A DNA stretch of 64,000 nucleotides from Lineus longissimus. Lineage: Eukaryota; Nemertea; Pilidiophora; Heteronemertea; Lineidae. Positions 13,001 to 25,400 of the stretch are shown here, in pieces. A model generated the notes under the pieces. That model did no database searches and had not been told where the DNA came from. It saw nothing but the letters and a program-made list of their open reading frames with translations. The first letter of the stretch is position 1; each line of letters starts with the position of its first letter. Made by a program: the position numbers and the translations under genes. Location: assembly GCF_910592395.1 (NCBI RefSeq), contig NC_088314.1:124001-188000 (forward strand), written 5' to 3'.

Positions 13001-16000
13001 CCACATGGACGAAATCAACATGTGCTGTTGAAGAGCTGCACGGCCAAGAACACGAGTATACTGCGACCAACCGGGAATGGAACCCGAGACCTCAGAGGTG
13101 AAAGGTACAGACATTTCCACTGTGCCACTCAAGACTGTCCGAGGATCATCATTTCCTGGCATCCAAGTGCGACTGGTACATAAAGATATGAAGTTTTCCT
13201 TCTCGGCGAAGTTGTAGGTGTCACAGTCCACTTGGGGACCAGTAATCTTCCGCAGGACATATAAACATGACATAGCTGACATGGACATTTCAAGTTGTGA
13301 CAAAAAAGGAGAGATGGACATATAAATGATACTTACAAACTTCATGACCTTGGGCATTTTGACTTGAGTGACTATACCTCCTCTTACATAGTCCGAGCAG
13401 TCAGAAGTATCGCCTATATTAAATGTGTATGGACCTGAAAGGTAGAGAGTCTGTGTCACACTGTTTGATTCGACATGACTGACGTTTAGCTTCATTTTCC
13501 GGTAAACAGTACAGCTGTTATTCCTAACATTTCACTCCATTTTGATAACATTGAGTGTCTTCAAGACAAGGAGGCAGCTGTGTCATATCAGTAACCTACC
13601 TGTAACATCGATTTTCCTCGGCTCACAGCCATTCAGTTCATTCATACCCTGTACTTCAGAAAATGTGACGTAGTCCCCAGATTCATATCCGTGGCGTGTT
13701 TCGTCGAGACACGTGACAGTGCCTTCTTTGCCCTGGAAATGCAATAAAGAAACAATGACAAGCGACTCAGGTAAACCAGCTATAATGGATTCACACCAAC
13801 GCCCAAATTCAAGGTAACATCAACAACATTATAACATACATTATCGCCAATTCCAAACTCTTAGACAAGATTGAAGCCCAACCAAGCTTACCTTGACTAC
13901 TCCAGCGACCATGTTACTGATTGGCTCCTCACCATTTGAGTCAACCACAACAAAGTCATCACCAAAATCACAGAAGATTTGTCCACACAGCCCTCTTGTG
14001 TCTGCCACAATAAGTTTGATACCTTTTTTGTGACAGAAATCATTTATCCTGAGCTGCTCATCTAAAGTACTGTTGGTGACGACAACAACCTGAAATTATC
14101 ATCAGCGAAGAAAGGATGAGGTCAAGAGACATTTACAACTCAATGATTTGCCAATAATGATAACTAGGAATGCTATTTCTAGCCACATCTCAAGTTTCTA
14201 GAGTAACTAATCCCAAGTATTCCACAGGACAATAATGACATAAGGTAGTTGTTAAGTACTTGAAGGCTTTTTGTGCCTGACTTAACATCTCACGAATTAC
14301 ACTGAGGAGAGCAACAGTATGGAATGTTTCTTTCACAGAACAACCGCAACCTTACCTGAAACTTGGCCAAGAGCTCCTCTGTAAGTTCACCTCGATGAAC
14401 AGAGACGGGCACGTAGGAATTCAGCTCTCCCACACGTTTTGCTGTCACCTCAGCTCTGTTCTTGCCAATATCTGCTTCAGTCAAGTAAAACTGTGATGAC
14501 AGATCAGCCAGTTCTGTGTTGCCTTCGTCATGAAGTGCCACAGATTTGACACCACCGAGTATGATATTCTTGGCGATCTCAACGCCAAGACCTTTCATGC
14601 CAGAGACCAGGATATTCGCAGCGCCCATACGACGCATGGCATCATGGCCAAGCACATACCTGAAATAGCACAGAATGACTTTTAGTGACAGCACAATAGT
14701 GGTTGGTCAACATACATGTCATCTCCACCAATGGGTCAAAGGGCAGCTTTCTAACCTACTTTACTTACTTTTGGGTCTTTATCCCTCGTGCAATGATATT
14801 TCAAAGAGAGAGTGACACATGACAGCAACATCCAACCTTCCGATGATATAAAGTCCCACCGTGACACGTCCACCAAAAAGGCAAAGGTCATTTCAACAGT
14901 CCTGATTTTCTACTCCAAAGCATTCTAGAGTAAATGTTTACTTACAGTTGTCTTGAATAGAGGCCTTCATCTATGTCACCCTGGCTGTTCGTGCCGTTAC
15001 TAGCCATATTGTTCTGAAATTATACATCAAGATGTGGATGAAACTCCCAGCAGATACCCATGTACCGAAGCATTCAATCTGACTGCAGCTTGCAAGGAAT
15101 CAACAACTTGCATTTCTCATTTTCAGCATTGCAGCCATTCTGTCCAGTTTTCTTTCTGACCCTAGCTGTAAATATTAAACCAAAGTTATAGAACTATGTG
15201 TTATGTAAAAAACAAGCAAGGCGTTGTGTCACAGAGAAAGTGCACAAGGAACAAACAATTATTCGAACAAGAAGAGTACACTCTAATAAAATGAAATTGT
15301 AAGAAAGCTATCACAATTGCCTGGGTAGATAGTGTTGTGTGTTCAGCCAGAAATCTGGAAAGGTAAGGCAGAATAGTCTGAAAAAAGTAGGGTGCCGCAC
15401 CCTGCTGAAACTCTTTAGCTGAAACACCAGTAGAAGACAGAAAGCTACGCTGCTCTGAAGAAAGTTAGACCAAGCTGTCAGTTAGGCACTAGTATGAACA
15501 TCTTAAAAGCTGCACATCTATTTTAAGTTTCAACTACTTCAATACATCATTAGTAAGCTTTTGATACAAGAATACCTTCTACAAAACCATCAGACTATAA
15601 TATTTCAACCAATCAGCCCAATTAGTAACAAGCTATTGAAGATCTGAGGTCACACCACAACACGGAAGGAAAACAAAGGGTTTGGTAAGTTGTCGATGTT
15701 AGTCTATTGTCAAAACTATTCTAAACTTTGCCAGCAAGTGCCAACAAAGTGCAAACTACAGTCAAACCAGTGAAACACACCAAAACATCCAGAGTTTGCA
15801 AGAGTGCACAACTGATTGTGAATGTTGGGAGAGTGTAGGTTAAAGGTACCAATGGAAAATTGAACATACTGTCGAGTTAAGCACTTTTGGGACAGTGGCT
15901 GGAGTAGGCCTTTGGTTCCTGGCACTCAGGAGGGTCTGTTTGTACCGCCCGTACATCAGCAATGTTTACCAGGTCTGAAACCATAGCAAACCAGAATGAA

Positions 16001-17062
16001 GCCTTACGCATGCCCCTTCAAAGTTCAGAAGGACATGTCCAGTCCAGGTAAAAAAAGCTCAAAATCAAGCTATGTAGGTGGGGGGGGGGTCAATCCCAAA
16101 GAAGGGGTATGCTCGATGCTCGCCACGTTGACCACAATTAGCACCCTTATACTGGCCGAACTGGGAGACCGAGATGTGCATACCCTGGAAGATTGGCAGT
16201 CTGAAACCCCAGGCTATAGGCCTATACTCCACAATCTTCCAGTAAAATGGCAGATCTCTGGCTTCAAGGCAAAGTTCCTAGTCACACAGACAGCCCAGTC
16301 CCAAAAGGCTTAAAAGACCAGACAAAATGGATCAACTAATCCCTCGATCTGATTTTTTATACGCAACCTTTATCAAAAACTTCTAACATTGCACAACATT
16401 AATATGTGGCCGAGTCCACTGTCTCATGCCCTCAATCTGTTCTGAGAGGAGACAGTATTTTGAAAGTGAAACTGAACTCCTCTGTCCTAAATACTCCAAT
16501 CCGACCAATTCAAGGGTATGTTTACAGACAGAGATATACAATGCTGTACAAAATTATTCCGAGTCTAAAACAGATAAATTTGAACTGTTGCTATTCATAT
16601 GCAGCCATGGCAGGTTAAAAACACGTTTTCATCACTCGTCAAATGATCTCAGGTGACTGAATTACTCCGAGTAAGGGAGTTTTGTGCACATCAGTGTGCT
16701 TTATGGTACAGCATTGTATACCTCGGTTTGTAAACAAACTCTTGCCTTCGATTAGACTCTAGAGTATCAAACTGGATTCTTCACACACAATCATCAACAA
16801 AGAAATGTCAAAAATAGGTATTATTAAAACTGGATACCTTCATATAGCTAGACATCGATATTAGATTGCACCAGAATAGAAATTCATTTTTGACAACATA
16901 CACAGATGAATATTTAGAAGAGAATAACACTATGCCTTGACTCATACTTACGGTGGTTGAGGCCTGAACTGTATTCGAGTTTTGTGTACTGTTGACACCG
17001 GTCTCGTCAATGCGTCGCTTCTTGGTCGGGGGAGATTTCTGAGGTTTTGGAACACTAGACAT
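7090..17062 (-). CDS. UBA1: Ubiquitin-like modifier-activating enzyme 1 (E1)
   Basis: Activates ubiquitin with ATP and passes it as a thioester to E2 enzymes; acts in nucleus and cytoplasm. Twenty-one coding exons, in transcript order: 16952-17062, 14946-15013, 14356-14659, 13892-14089, 13600-13732, 13337-13434, 12757-12903, 12347-12517, 11998-12105, 11686-11766, 11310-11465, 10874-11122, 10383-10610, 9935-10081, 9617-9691, 9123-9318, 8555-8817, 8277-8381, 7880-7972, 7545-7645, 7090-7225. All GT-AG with consistent phase; 3168 nt, 1055 residues (human 1058). Seen: an N-terminal KKRR nuclear signal at residues 14-17; inactive adenylation half from about 44 (EGLYSRQL); the active-half nucleotide loop VGAGAIGCE near 474 and [11 protein letters not shown]; the catalytic cysteine in [10 protein letters not shown] at residue 632, the same number as in human; and a C-terminal ubiquitin-fold domain ending VPYVKYNLP. 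An AG acceptor directly abuts the ATG, so a 5' UTR intron is likely. Met40, opening exon 2, matches human Met41, the start of the cytoplasmic isoform. Confidence 0.97.
13070..13132 (-). mobile_element. tRNA-derived SINE head inside a UBA1 intron
   Basis: On the minus strand, TGGCACAGTGG matches the tRNA A-box and GGTTCCATTCC is one base from the B-box consensus. CTTTCACCTC lies between them, as in a tRNA-Glu anticodon arm. The acceptor and T stems do not pair as in a working tRNA, so this is read as the Pol III head of a SINE. Its body would run toward lower coordinates (to about 12950). It lies in the intron between coding exons 6 and 7. Confidence 0.55.
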
Positions 17063-17129
17063 CTACAATTAAAATGTGGGGATAATAAGCATAAGATCTT
17101 GTATATTCTAGGTTCTGTTAGCTTCTTAC

Positions 17130-17300
17130 GTGCTCTTAATCAAGCAGGGTGCATCTAAAAAGGGATGCGAGCGTTATTTGAAGCGACTTCGGCGAAAATG
17201 TTCGACACAAAAGGCAAATGAGCTTTGTGCAACATTCAAGATGGCGGATGGCTATGTCGTCACACGTGGGTCATCCATCGAAAAAGAACATTCGTGGCGT
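17130..17300 (-). other. Candidate 5' non-coding exon of UBA1
   Basis: Since UBA1's ATG at 17062 is directly preceded by a splice acceptor (tttaattgtag), a non-coding leader exon is expected. A good donor (GTAAGAAG on the minus strand, at 17129) follows a CpG-containing stretch. The upper limit is arbitrary because no start-site signal is decisive. Confidence 0.35.
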
Positions 17301-18293
17301 CGTTATGATGCAAAAAATATAATTTTGAATGAGTTCCACATGTGGTATATGAACTCACTGAGTTGTTGAACGCCAAATAAAGTCGGAAAACCCCAATCTA
17401 ACGATAGACAAACGACTTTACCTTCCCAAAGCAGGCGGCGGCTGACAGTACTGATTGTTGCCAAATTCTCCTTACTCACCCCCCTGCATCCGGCCAGAGC
17501 CGAAGACAGCCGACGCAAAATTAACCCCAAAATCAGACGAATTATTTGACAGGTTGGTCATTTTAAAATGAAAGAGGGGTGTCATTTAGACCACAAACAC
17601 TTTATGGTCTTGGTCCTTACTTACACAAACTGATGATCGTCCTAAAAATGAAAGAAATTTGCCATTTTCCGGGGTTATAAGGGCGAATACGGCTTCGCTT
17701 GTGAAATATCCTAAAATATTCCAATGGAATTGTGGGTAATGATGTCAGACTAGCAGGTTGCTACAGCTCAACAAATCGATTCAAATGAATAATTCTGTCA
17801 TCAATATCACAGTTTGGGATGAATCAGCAACTGTTACTTTTATACTAATGAAATCTCTTTAATTGTTTCGGAGAGACGGCCCTGAGAAAGGGAACATGGT
17901 GGTACCAGTTGACCACGTGTCAAATCGTTGTTCATTTGTTTTCTCTTAAATTGGGGGAATTCCAAACCATGGATATGTCGTGATGTATATAAATAAGAAT
18001 GTTGAAAGTGGAAACACCTAAAGATTTTAGCCATGCACCCCCCCCCCCCCCCCGTCTATAATTGTAATAGATCTATAACTATCACAACTTTCTGAGCTTG
18101 CAGCTCCGCCCACCCGGCCAGATACAATAGTTGCTGAAAATTGCAAGGCCAACAACACGACTTCTCCTTACGCATGTTTCAAAGAATGTATCGAGTGAAA
18201 TGGCATGATATTGTCAGGATGGGCCAGGAAGTACATGTATTGTGTTTTTTATCAGCAGCTTAGACTCTTTCACCAGTCTCCTCCATACACAGT
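17301..18293. other. UBA1 upstream DNA with a poly-C run and a dispersed repeat
   Basis: No coding exon. Contains a run of 16 C at 18038-18053 and, at about 18152-18222, a short segment that recurs at about 44752-44836 (see the dispersed repeat entries). Confidence 0.5.
18152..18222 (+). repeat. Dispersed repeat, copy 1
   Basis: Shares acaacacgacttctccttac plus flanking bases, then gagtgaaatggc and tgatattg, with 44752-44836. Copy 2 has about 13 additional bases in the middle. Both copies are in the same orientation. Likely an old interspersed element of unknown class. Confidence 0.7.
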
Positions 18294-18797
18294 ACAGAGA
18301 CTGGTACTTGAAAGCAACTCGATTTGGGGGCGTAATCTTCCGGTGACCGGTCACGTGTTTTTCTGTAGGATGGGTGACCTCGATCCAATACCAGAGCGCT
18401 CGGTATGACATTGCATTCACTGTATGCACTGAAAACGTATGGCTCGCCTCGTACACTCATTACAGAGACTGGTACTTGACAGCAACTCGATTTGGGGGCG
18501 TAATCTTCCGGTGACCGGTCACGTGTTTTTTCTGTAGGATGGGCGACCTCGATCCAATACCAGAGCGCTCGGTATGACAGTGCATTCACTGTATGCACTG
18601 AAAACGTATGGCTCGCCTCGTACACTCATTACAGAGACTGGTACTTGACAGCAACTCGATTTGGGGGCGTAATCTTCCGGTGACCGGTCACGTGTTTTTT
18701 CTGTAGGATGGGCGACTTCGATCCAATACCAGAGCGCTCGGTATGACAGTGCATCCATTGTATGCACTGAAAACGTATGGCTCAGCTCGTACACAAG
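18294..18797. repeat. Three tandem copies of a 169-bp unit with a palindrome and an E-box
   Basis: Units start at 18294, 18462 and 18631, each from acagagactggtacttg. Every unit carries the perfect 12-bp palindrome gtgaccggtcac (18343-18354, 18511-18522, 18680-18691) overlapping the E-box tcacgtg, and a second palindrome gagcgctc. The array lies 1.2-1.7 kb upstream of the UBA1 start codon. The minus-strand open frames across it repeat with the unit and are not taken as genes. Confidence 0.95.
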
Positions 18798-21700
18798 GTG
18801 TTTTTTTTTATTCTTAATTCTTACTTTTCTTTTCTTTTTTACTTTTTTATTCATTACTATACATGTACATTGTTAACAAGGTTATGACATGCATTAAAAA
18901 ATTACTACCCAGGCACAGTTTGCACCAAAGTTGTCAGCGCATGCCGCGCTTTCCCGCCAAAATCCCCGCGGTGAATGCATACCAAAATGGTCTGCGGTTC
19001 ACCCCAAAAAGAGCTTTGCGGTTTGGTGTTTCTTTATTGAATGATGTTTTGTAAAGGTTTGCCTTGGTGTGAAATTTAAAGCGCAAGTCCTATCGCGAAA
19101 TACACTGTGCACTTCACAGTGATTAATTTCACGCAGCTCTAGTTCACCACGAGGTCATATAACAACCAACATGGAACTTTTCACATTTGCCACACCTGAG
19201 CCAACAATTATTCAGATTTGTCTATTGCAGGACTGGGTTGGGGCAGGGGTTTTGCGTTTTGGATAACCCCAATCACCTTCCTTGCCTGAGCTGCAATCAA
19301 TAAGTTCAGGGATTGGCATTTAGTTGCCTCATTCCATCTATCATTGGGTAGCCTGGAACAAACTGCTCCTTGATGTCCGTGTCACTCACCACCTCATTTG
19401 TGATAAGAACCACTTTCTCCCTGGAAGGGCAAAGCATCTACCCCCAATCAACGGAGTCTCAAGAAGGGAACACCAACCCAAGAACAACACCAATTACATA
19501 AATGTTTTTATTTCATTCAATGAATATGCAATCAACATCATATATATCATTTTGCATCATGCTGAAGGATATGAGTTTTTCTACAAAACAATCAATTAAA
19601 ATGTAACAGGGTTCGAACACCAAATCTGTCGCATCTGGACTCCCATGAAGTATTGAAAGGTACATATTTGAACACCTTGAAGGTCTCAAAATAATCCCGG
19701 AATATATCCCTTTTCAATGTATACAACGCCATATTGCAAACAGTGGTGGCAACTGCATGCATTGGCCAGTGGTCTATATATTGGCACTGAGTTGGCTCTT
19801 GTGCTGGCCCCTCTCTCATACCAAATCTGACATCAGTGCTATGGCAAAGGCCCAAGTCGTGGTTCGTGGATGAGAATCCACAATGATGAAACCGATAACT
19901 AAGACACACTGAGCTGAGGAGCAGTGCCAAGTGAGGTCAGAGAACATCTTACGCTCAGCCAAGGATAGATTTTTCTTGGATACAGTTCTACTATTTTTTG
20001 GGTTACTGTTCCACCCCCACCAGCAAGTACTCACAGAAGGATAGCTATGTTGTTTCCTGTCATCTCTAGTTTAGTTCCAAGCCGCGACAGAGTAGACAAA
20101 TTGGATAGATACTGCACTGTCAAATTGCTCAAAACAGCAAATACCATCAATTAACATGGATGAAAACATCACATAATTTTTACCAAAAATGCATTGAACA
20201 GAAACTTGCACATTAATACCCGTTAGGTCATACAAATTTAAGAGGAATAATAACTAGAACACAGAAAGTTTAAAGTGACCCTCCCACATAAAGCCAGTAA
20301 CATAGGTCTAACAAGCAGGGCACCGATCATAGGCCAACTTTCAAATTTTTAGTTTGTAAATTCAATGTACCAGGTATTCTATTTTCAGACTTCAGCATGC
20401 TAACTCCACTTATGTTTTTGAGCACCATGAGCTTTGAAACATTTGTTAAACTACATGTAACTATCAAACTGGTGAGGCCTTAGCACAAACATCTGTGAAA
20501 GAAGAAAACTTGTTACATGACATATATACATCAGAAGCAGTCAATATATAACATTTACATACTGGTACATGTATTCAGATGGGGAAACTTAGCGACCGCT
20601 TTCCATTTTTGTACACTTTTCCAAAAACAAAGGAAACTGCAAAATCTACAGAAATGACATCTCAACACAATACAAAAATGCAAAACCCCCAACATTTATT
20701 TTCTAAATAGTATGAACATGAGTGACTCTTCTCAGTTCTGCTCAAGTAAATTTGACTCGAGCTGCAAACATCAGCTCTTACACTACGACAGTTAACCCTC
20801 CCCCAAGATGTCTTGAACAGAACTGTACACAGACAGTTCCCATACACATTTCTCAATTAACCTGTAAATATATTGACCTCATTAAGTTTTCCAAAAATCT
20901 CCCAGACATATTGTTGAGAGTTTACCAACACCACTTTGAAGGTTGAAAACCTGTCAAGATGAATACGGGAGAAGTCGCACACAAACCTCCCAAGACATAC
21001 AAAGTTTCTAATCATTTACCTATGTTAACATTCATTTATTGCTTTACATTTTGTGCCTGAATTATAATGATTTCACAAAATCTTACGATGATAAATTCAT
21101 GAGCAAAAGAATACAATGCTAGGGTGAATCCAATCACCTGTTTGTCTGACACCTGAAAGCCTCACATGCTTTAAATAGCTTAAACCCTGATATTTGAGAA
21201 TGCCCAGGAGATATTTTCAAAGAATTTAGTTATGAAATTTTGATTCAGACACTAGTTTCACTTATATACAATTAAGATTCATACTGTGAGTATGATTTAC
21301 AAGAGTAGCAAGGCAATGTCGGTATGAAATGCTCCACCAACTTTCTGTGCACCCTTGTAGAATACATCGGACGTACTGTACCATGATGTGAATTTGTCCC
21401 TTTGATTCTGCACTGAATCAGGAATCCTTGATAATCACCAATCTAACATCGTGTGACATGAGGAGAAAGTTAATGACAGAACATCATCAAACATCGAAAA
21501 AATATAACACCACGAATGATATAATGGCACTGAAGCAGAAGTCAGCTCTCTAATACGCCAACTGCATAAGTTGTGAACACCGGGTGTGGCGCGGTCACTG
21601 GACAAGATGACCAGCCAGAACATGTGCAGTGTTCTCCACACGTCATTTCATCAGCAAACCAACCAAGCAAGTCTTCATTGGGCCAACAAGGCAACCAACT

Positions 21701-21889
21701 TAACAAAGTTGGCCTTCTCCACCCTGACTCCTTGCAACACTACTCTGTTCCAAGCAATTCCAGACGTTTACAAGAAGCTGCAAGAATATAACCGTGGAGA
21801 ACACTGAGATTTGAATTACCATAGAAACACCGGACACACTCCCAGGGAACAAGACGTAACTACAGCAGATAGACAGGACTTGAAGCCAC
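18798..21889. other. Long non-coding interval between UBA1 and LEMD3
   Basis: AT-rich sequence. No exon with recognisable similarity and no long open frame on either strand. Minus-strand AATAAA signals (plus-strand tttatt near 20696 and 21035) could serve LEMD3 if its 3' UTR is long. Confidence 0.45.
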
Positions 21890-22346
21890 CTTCCTTCTTG
21901 AGGCACTTGAGCCCCTCCATAACACCAAGTGATTAGTCCTTCTTGAGGCACTTGAGCCTCTCCATAACACCAAGTGATTAGTCCTTCTTGAGGCACTTGA
22001 GCCCCTCCATAACACCAAGTGATTAGTCCTTCTTGAGGCACTTGAGCCCCTCCATAACACCAAGTGATTAGTCCTTCTTGAGGCACTTGAGCCCCTCCAT
22101 AACACCAAGTGATTAGTCCTTCTTGAGGCACTTGAGCCTCTCCATAACACCAAGTGATTAGTCCTTCTTGAGGCACTTGAGCCCCTCCATAACACCAAGT
22201 GATTAGTCCTTCTTGAGGCACTTGAGCCCCTCCATAACACCAAGTGATTAGTCCTTCTTGAGGCACTTGAGCCCCTCCGTAACACCAAGTGATTAGTCCT
22301 TCTTGAGGCACTTGAGCCCCTCCGTAACACCAAGTGATTAGTCCTT
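21890..22346. repeat. 45-bp minisatellite, about 10 copies, in presumed LEMD3 3' UTR
   Basis: Units contain cttgaggcacttgagcccc and ataacaccaagtgattagtc. It begins about 65 bases after the LEMD3 stop on LEMD3's strand. Since 45 is divisible by three, the minus strand reads as a 15-residue repeat, but the frame is an artefact of the period. Units with gcctc versus gcccc and ccataac versus ccgtaac show partial homogenisation. Confidence 0.95.
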
Positions 22347-22410
22347 CAATTGTTATTTGAATCGTTCATCAGGCCATTTCTGGGCCAAACAGGTGTGGAG
22401 GCAAGAGTTC

Positions 22411-25400
22411 CTATGAACTCTCCAGAGCTGACCGGTGATACGGTTGTGCCATTGATTTCATCTCATCATTGGAAGGTCTCATGGGTAACATGGCAGCTTG
22501 TGCATATGGGAATCGCTCGTAGTAGCGCTCCAGGCGGATGTATTTCACTGTCACTAGGTTACCTGGAAACCAATGGAGATAGATACGTCAGATCATCACG
22601 ATTAATCACAGAATCACTACCAAATAGATCAAAGGAGTTTGTGTTGTCAGACTGTAAATGATTGGAGAGAAGTCTGGAGGTGTAAAGCAACGATTGACTC
22701 CTTGTCCAATCATTCACCACTTATTCCCACCCTCTGTTGACCTTGTCTCACTATCTGGATGATACCTTCCCAACATCCGCCATTACACTAGTTACAGATG
22801 TCAAACAGTTAAGACTCACCATCATACCACCAGCCATGTAAGGCTGAATAGACTTTGCCAGCAGCTTCAGGACAGCTACACTTGATGTACACACAACCCT
22901 GCAAGGAAAGCACATCTTATTGAATTATCATACACACCAACACTTTCAACAAAGTCTGGTACTGGTCAATGTACACAACACATCAGTCGACCACTAAAGA
23001 GAACAAAGTCACTGATTCGGTCCTCAGCTCATCAGCAAGTCTGTAGATAGGCCAGGATGAGGCAGCATGTGACGAGGGAGGAAAAAGATGGTCCAGAGAA
23101 AGTAAAAACTCTCATCTTCAGACACAGCACTCTGGAAGACTGGCCATACTTACAATAGGCTAACAAGAAAAGACAGGATTCTGGTAAAAACTCTTTTAGT
23201 GCTCTGATAGTAAAATTGTACAATTTAACTTAAGCATACCTCTGTTGAGTTCTTGTCCACGGCAATGTGGTAAATAGCATCGGGACACGTAGCTGCACAT
23301 TTCTCCAGAATTGCATCCTGAACATGGATGTGCCAGTCGCTACCATATTCACTGGAGAAAAACGCAACAAATGATTCAATGGGCGATATGAATAAAGACT
23401 AGCAAATGCTTTTATCTAAGATTCTATGTACATTTACACAAGGCCTTTCTGTAGAAAACTGAAGTAAAAGCATTTGCTAGTCTTTATTCATATCACCCAA
23501 TGACTGGGTAGTCAATTCCAAGATGATGGGATGGGTCGAATGGATTTAAAGCCGATTATGAATCGAACGTCAACTAACATCTAAGTCTCAAAGACAGCAA
23601 CTGTTGGTCTTACTCTTCTTACTTTCAATCTACTAGCACATGTGTTATATCTCGGGCACTCCCAAAGGGACTTTGGCAAGCCTTCATAGCGACTGCTCAC
23701 ACCAACTTCCAAATGTTCGACTCAAAGTCCTTCTCCATTGCTGCAGCAGTATCCATCCTACTCTACTTACATGTCAGCATCAAACATGTTCCTGACCTTG
23801 AGACAAGGGCTCGGGCTGTATGGCTGTTTCACACCAGGGCTCGTGTGTTCACCAAATGCTAGAAAATAGAACATAACTCATGACTATTCAGAACGATCCT
23901 GTCTCTTTGTAATACAGTGGAACCCTGGTCGGCGACCACCCTGTTATGATGACCAAGAATCACCGGTCCCGCATGGTTTTCCCGGTAACACACCACCATA
24001 TTTTTTAACTTTTATTTTCCTGCTCAAAATGAAGAGATCTACTTACCTTGGCCTTGCCAGACCTTGCTCTTTCCTCCATTTGGTAGGCCCTGAAACAGCA
24101 GTAAGGGTGTAAAGTTCAATGGATTTCAAACAACTCTCTTCCTCATTGCATGAGTCACTTCCTTCCTAGGCTTGAATACCATCACAAGCCACATGAAGAC
24201 GCCCCCAGTTCTCAATCATCACTAGTTCAACTGTCAACACAAACTGATTCGGTCATTCAATACCCATGGCAACCAAAAGTGAAGTGGAAGTTGTCAGCAT
24301 AGTCAAACGGCTGCAATTGGAGCTCGTTATAACACACTTGCAAACAGATTTCCAAGGATCGAAGTTTTAGTAAAAAGCCTGCGACATACATTTACCTGCA
24401 GCCATCTCCACACAATGAACTCTTCACCAGATATGGTCTGCGTTTCCACACGAACACGCGACTCATTGGCTTCAAGGAATCTGACGGCTTCATCCCAGAT
24501 CGGCTGCTTCTTCTTCCTGTAAAGGGAATGGAACAAGAAAGTTAGACCAGTGACAAATCAGAGAGAAAAGACCAAGTCTGGAAACTCATACTTTCTTTGA
24601 ACATGAGAGTAAATAACATCCGAGAATTGATGACACATTTGAGAGTTCTGAGTGTTGATAACATATTGGAAACAAAGAATTGCTGATCTTCCAGTTGCTG
24701 TATCAACTTGAAATCTACTTGGGTCACAGAGAGGTACTTTCAATGATGCAATGTTAAACTGCAGAATGTCCACTTGGGATTGTGAATCTCCACCAGACAT
24801 TTGACTCCATGTGATACTGACCTTTCTTTGATGGGAATAAGCATGTCGCGAACATGAAGTATGGCAACGTACGGCTGCAGCTCCTTGTTCTGTTCATGTG
24901 CATCATGATGCTGCTTCAGAGTGTCTGAAAACAGAAAACCAACCTGGTTCATCCTGACAGAACAAGCTCAAACGGCTCAACACCTGCATTGCACCACAGG
25001 CCGCTGAGATCTCTGAGGACTACTTGATCTCTCTTCCACCATATTAAAATGTTTTCACCCCTCTACTCACCCCCGATTCAGTGGCCTGTGATTACATACA
25101 CTGTGCCCTGTAACGCTGACTCTATAAGAATAAGTGTTTGTTTGACGTTTCTAGCACTGGCCAACCCAACAAGGATACTTCCTTCAAGCCCAGACTGGTG
25201 GAAAGAAACAATGGATCCAGGCCTATTTCAAATCATGGTTGCATTTATTGTACAACTACAAGTCACTCATAAAGGTATCCCCCAAAAAATAATGAAAAGT
25301 TTGGTGAACATACCAATAATCTTCTCGACCATAGCGAAAACTTTCTTGTTGGCTTCCTCATGTCTTCGGCGGCGATATTTCAAGATGGAGACGCCAAGGA

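Noticed and set aside
13070-13132. A functional tRNA-Glu gene
   Set aside because: A- and B-boxes are present but the acceptor and T stems do not pair properly.
18038-18053. Run of 16 C as a structured i-motif/G4 regulatory site
   Set aside because: A lone homopolymer run has no supporting context and its length may be a sequencing artefact.
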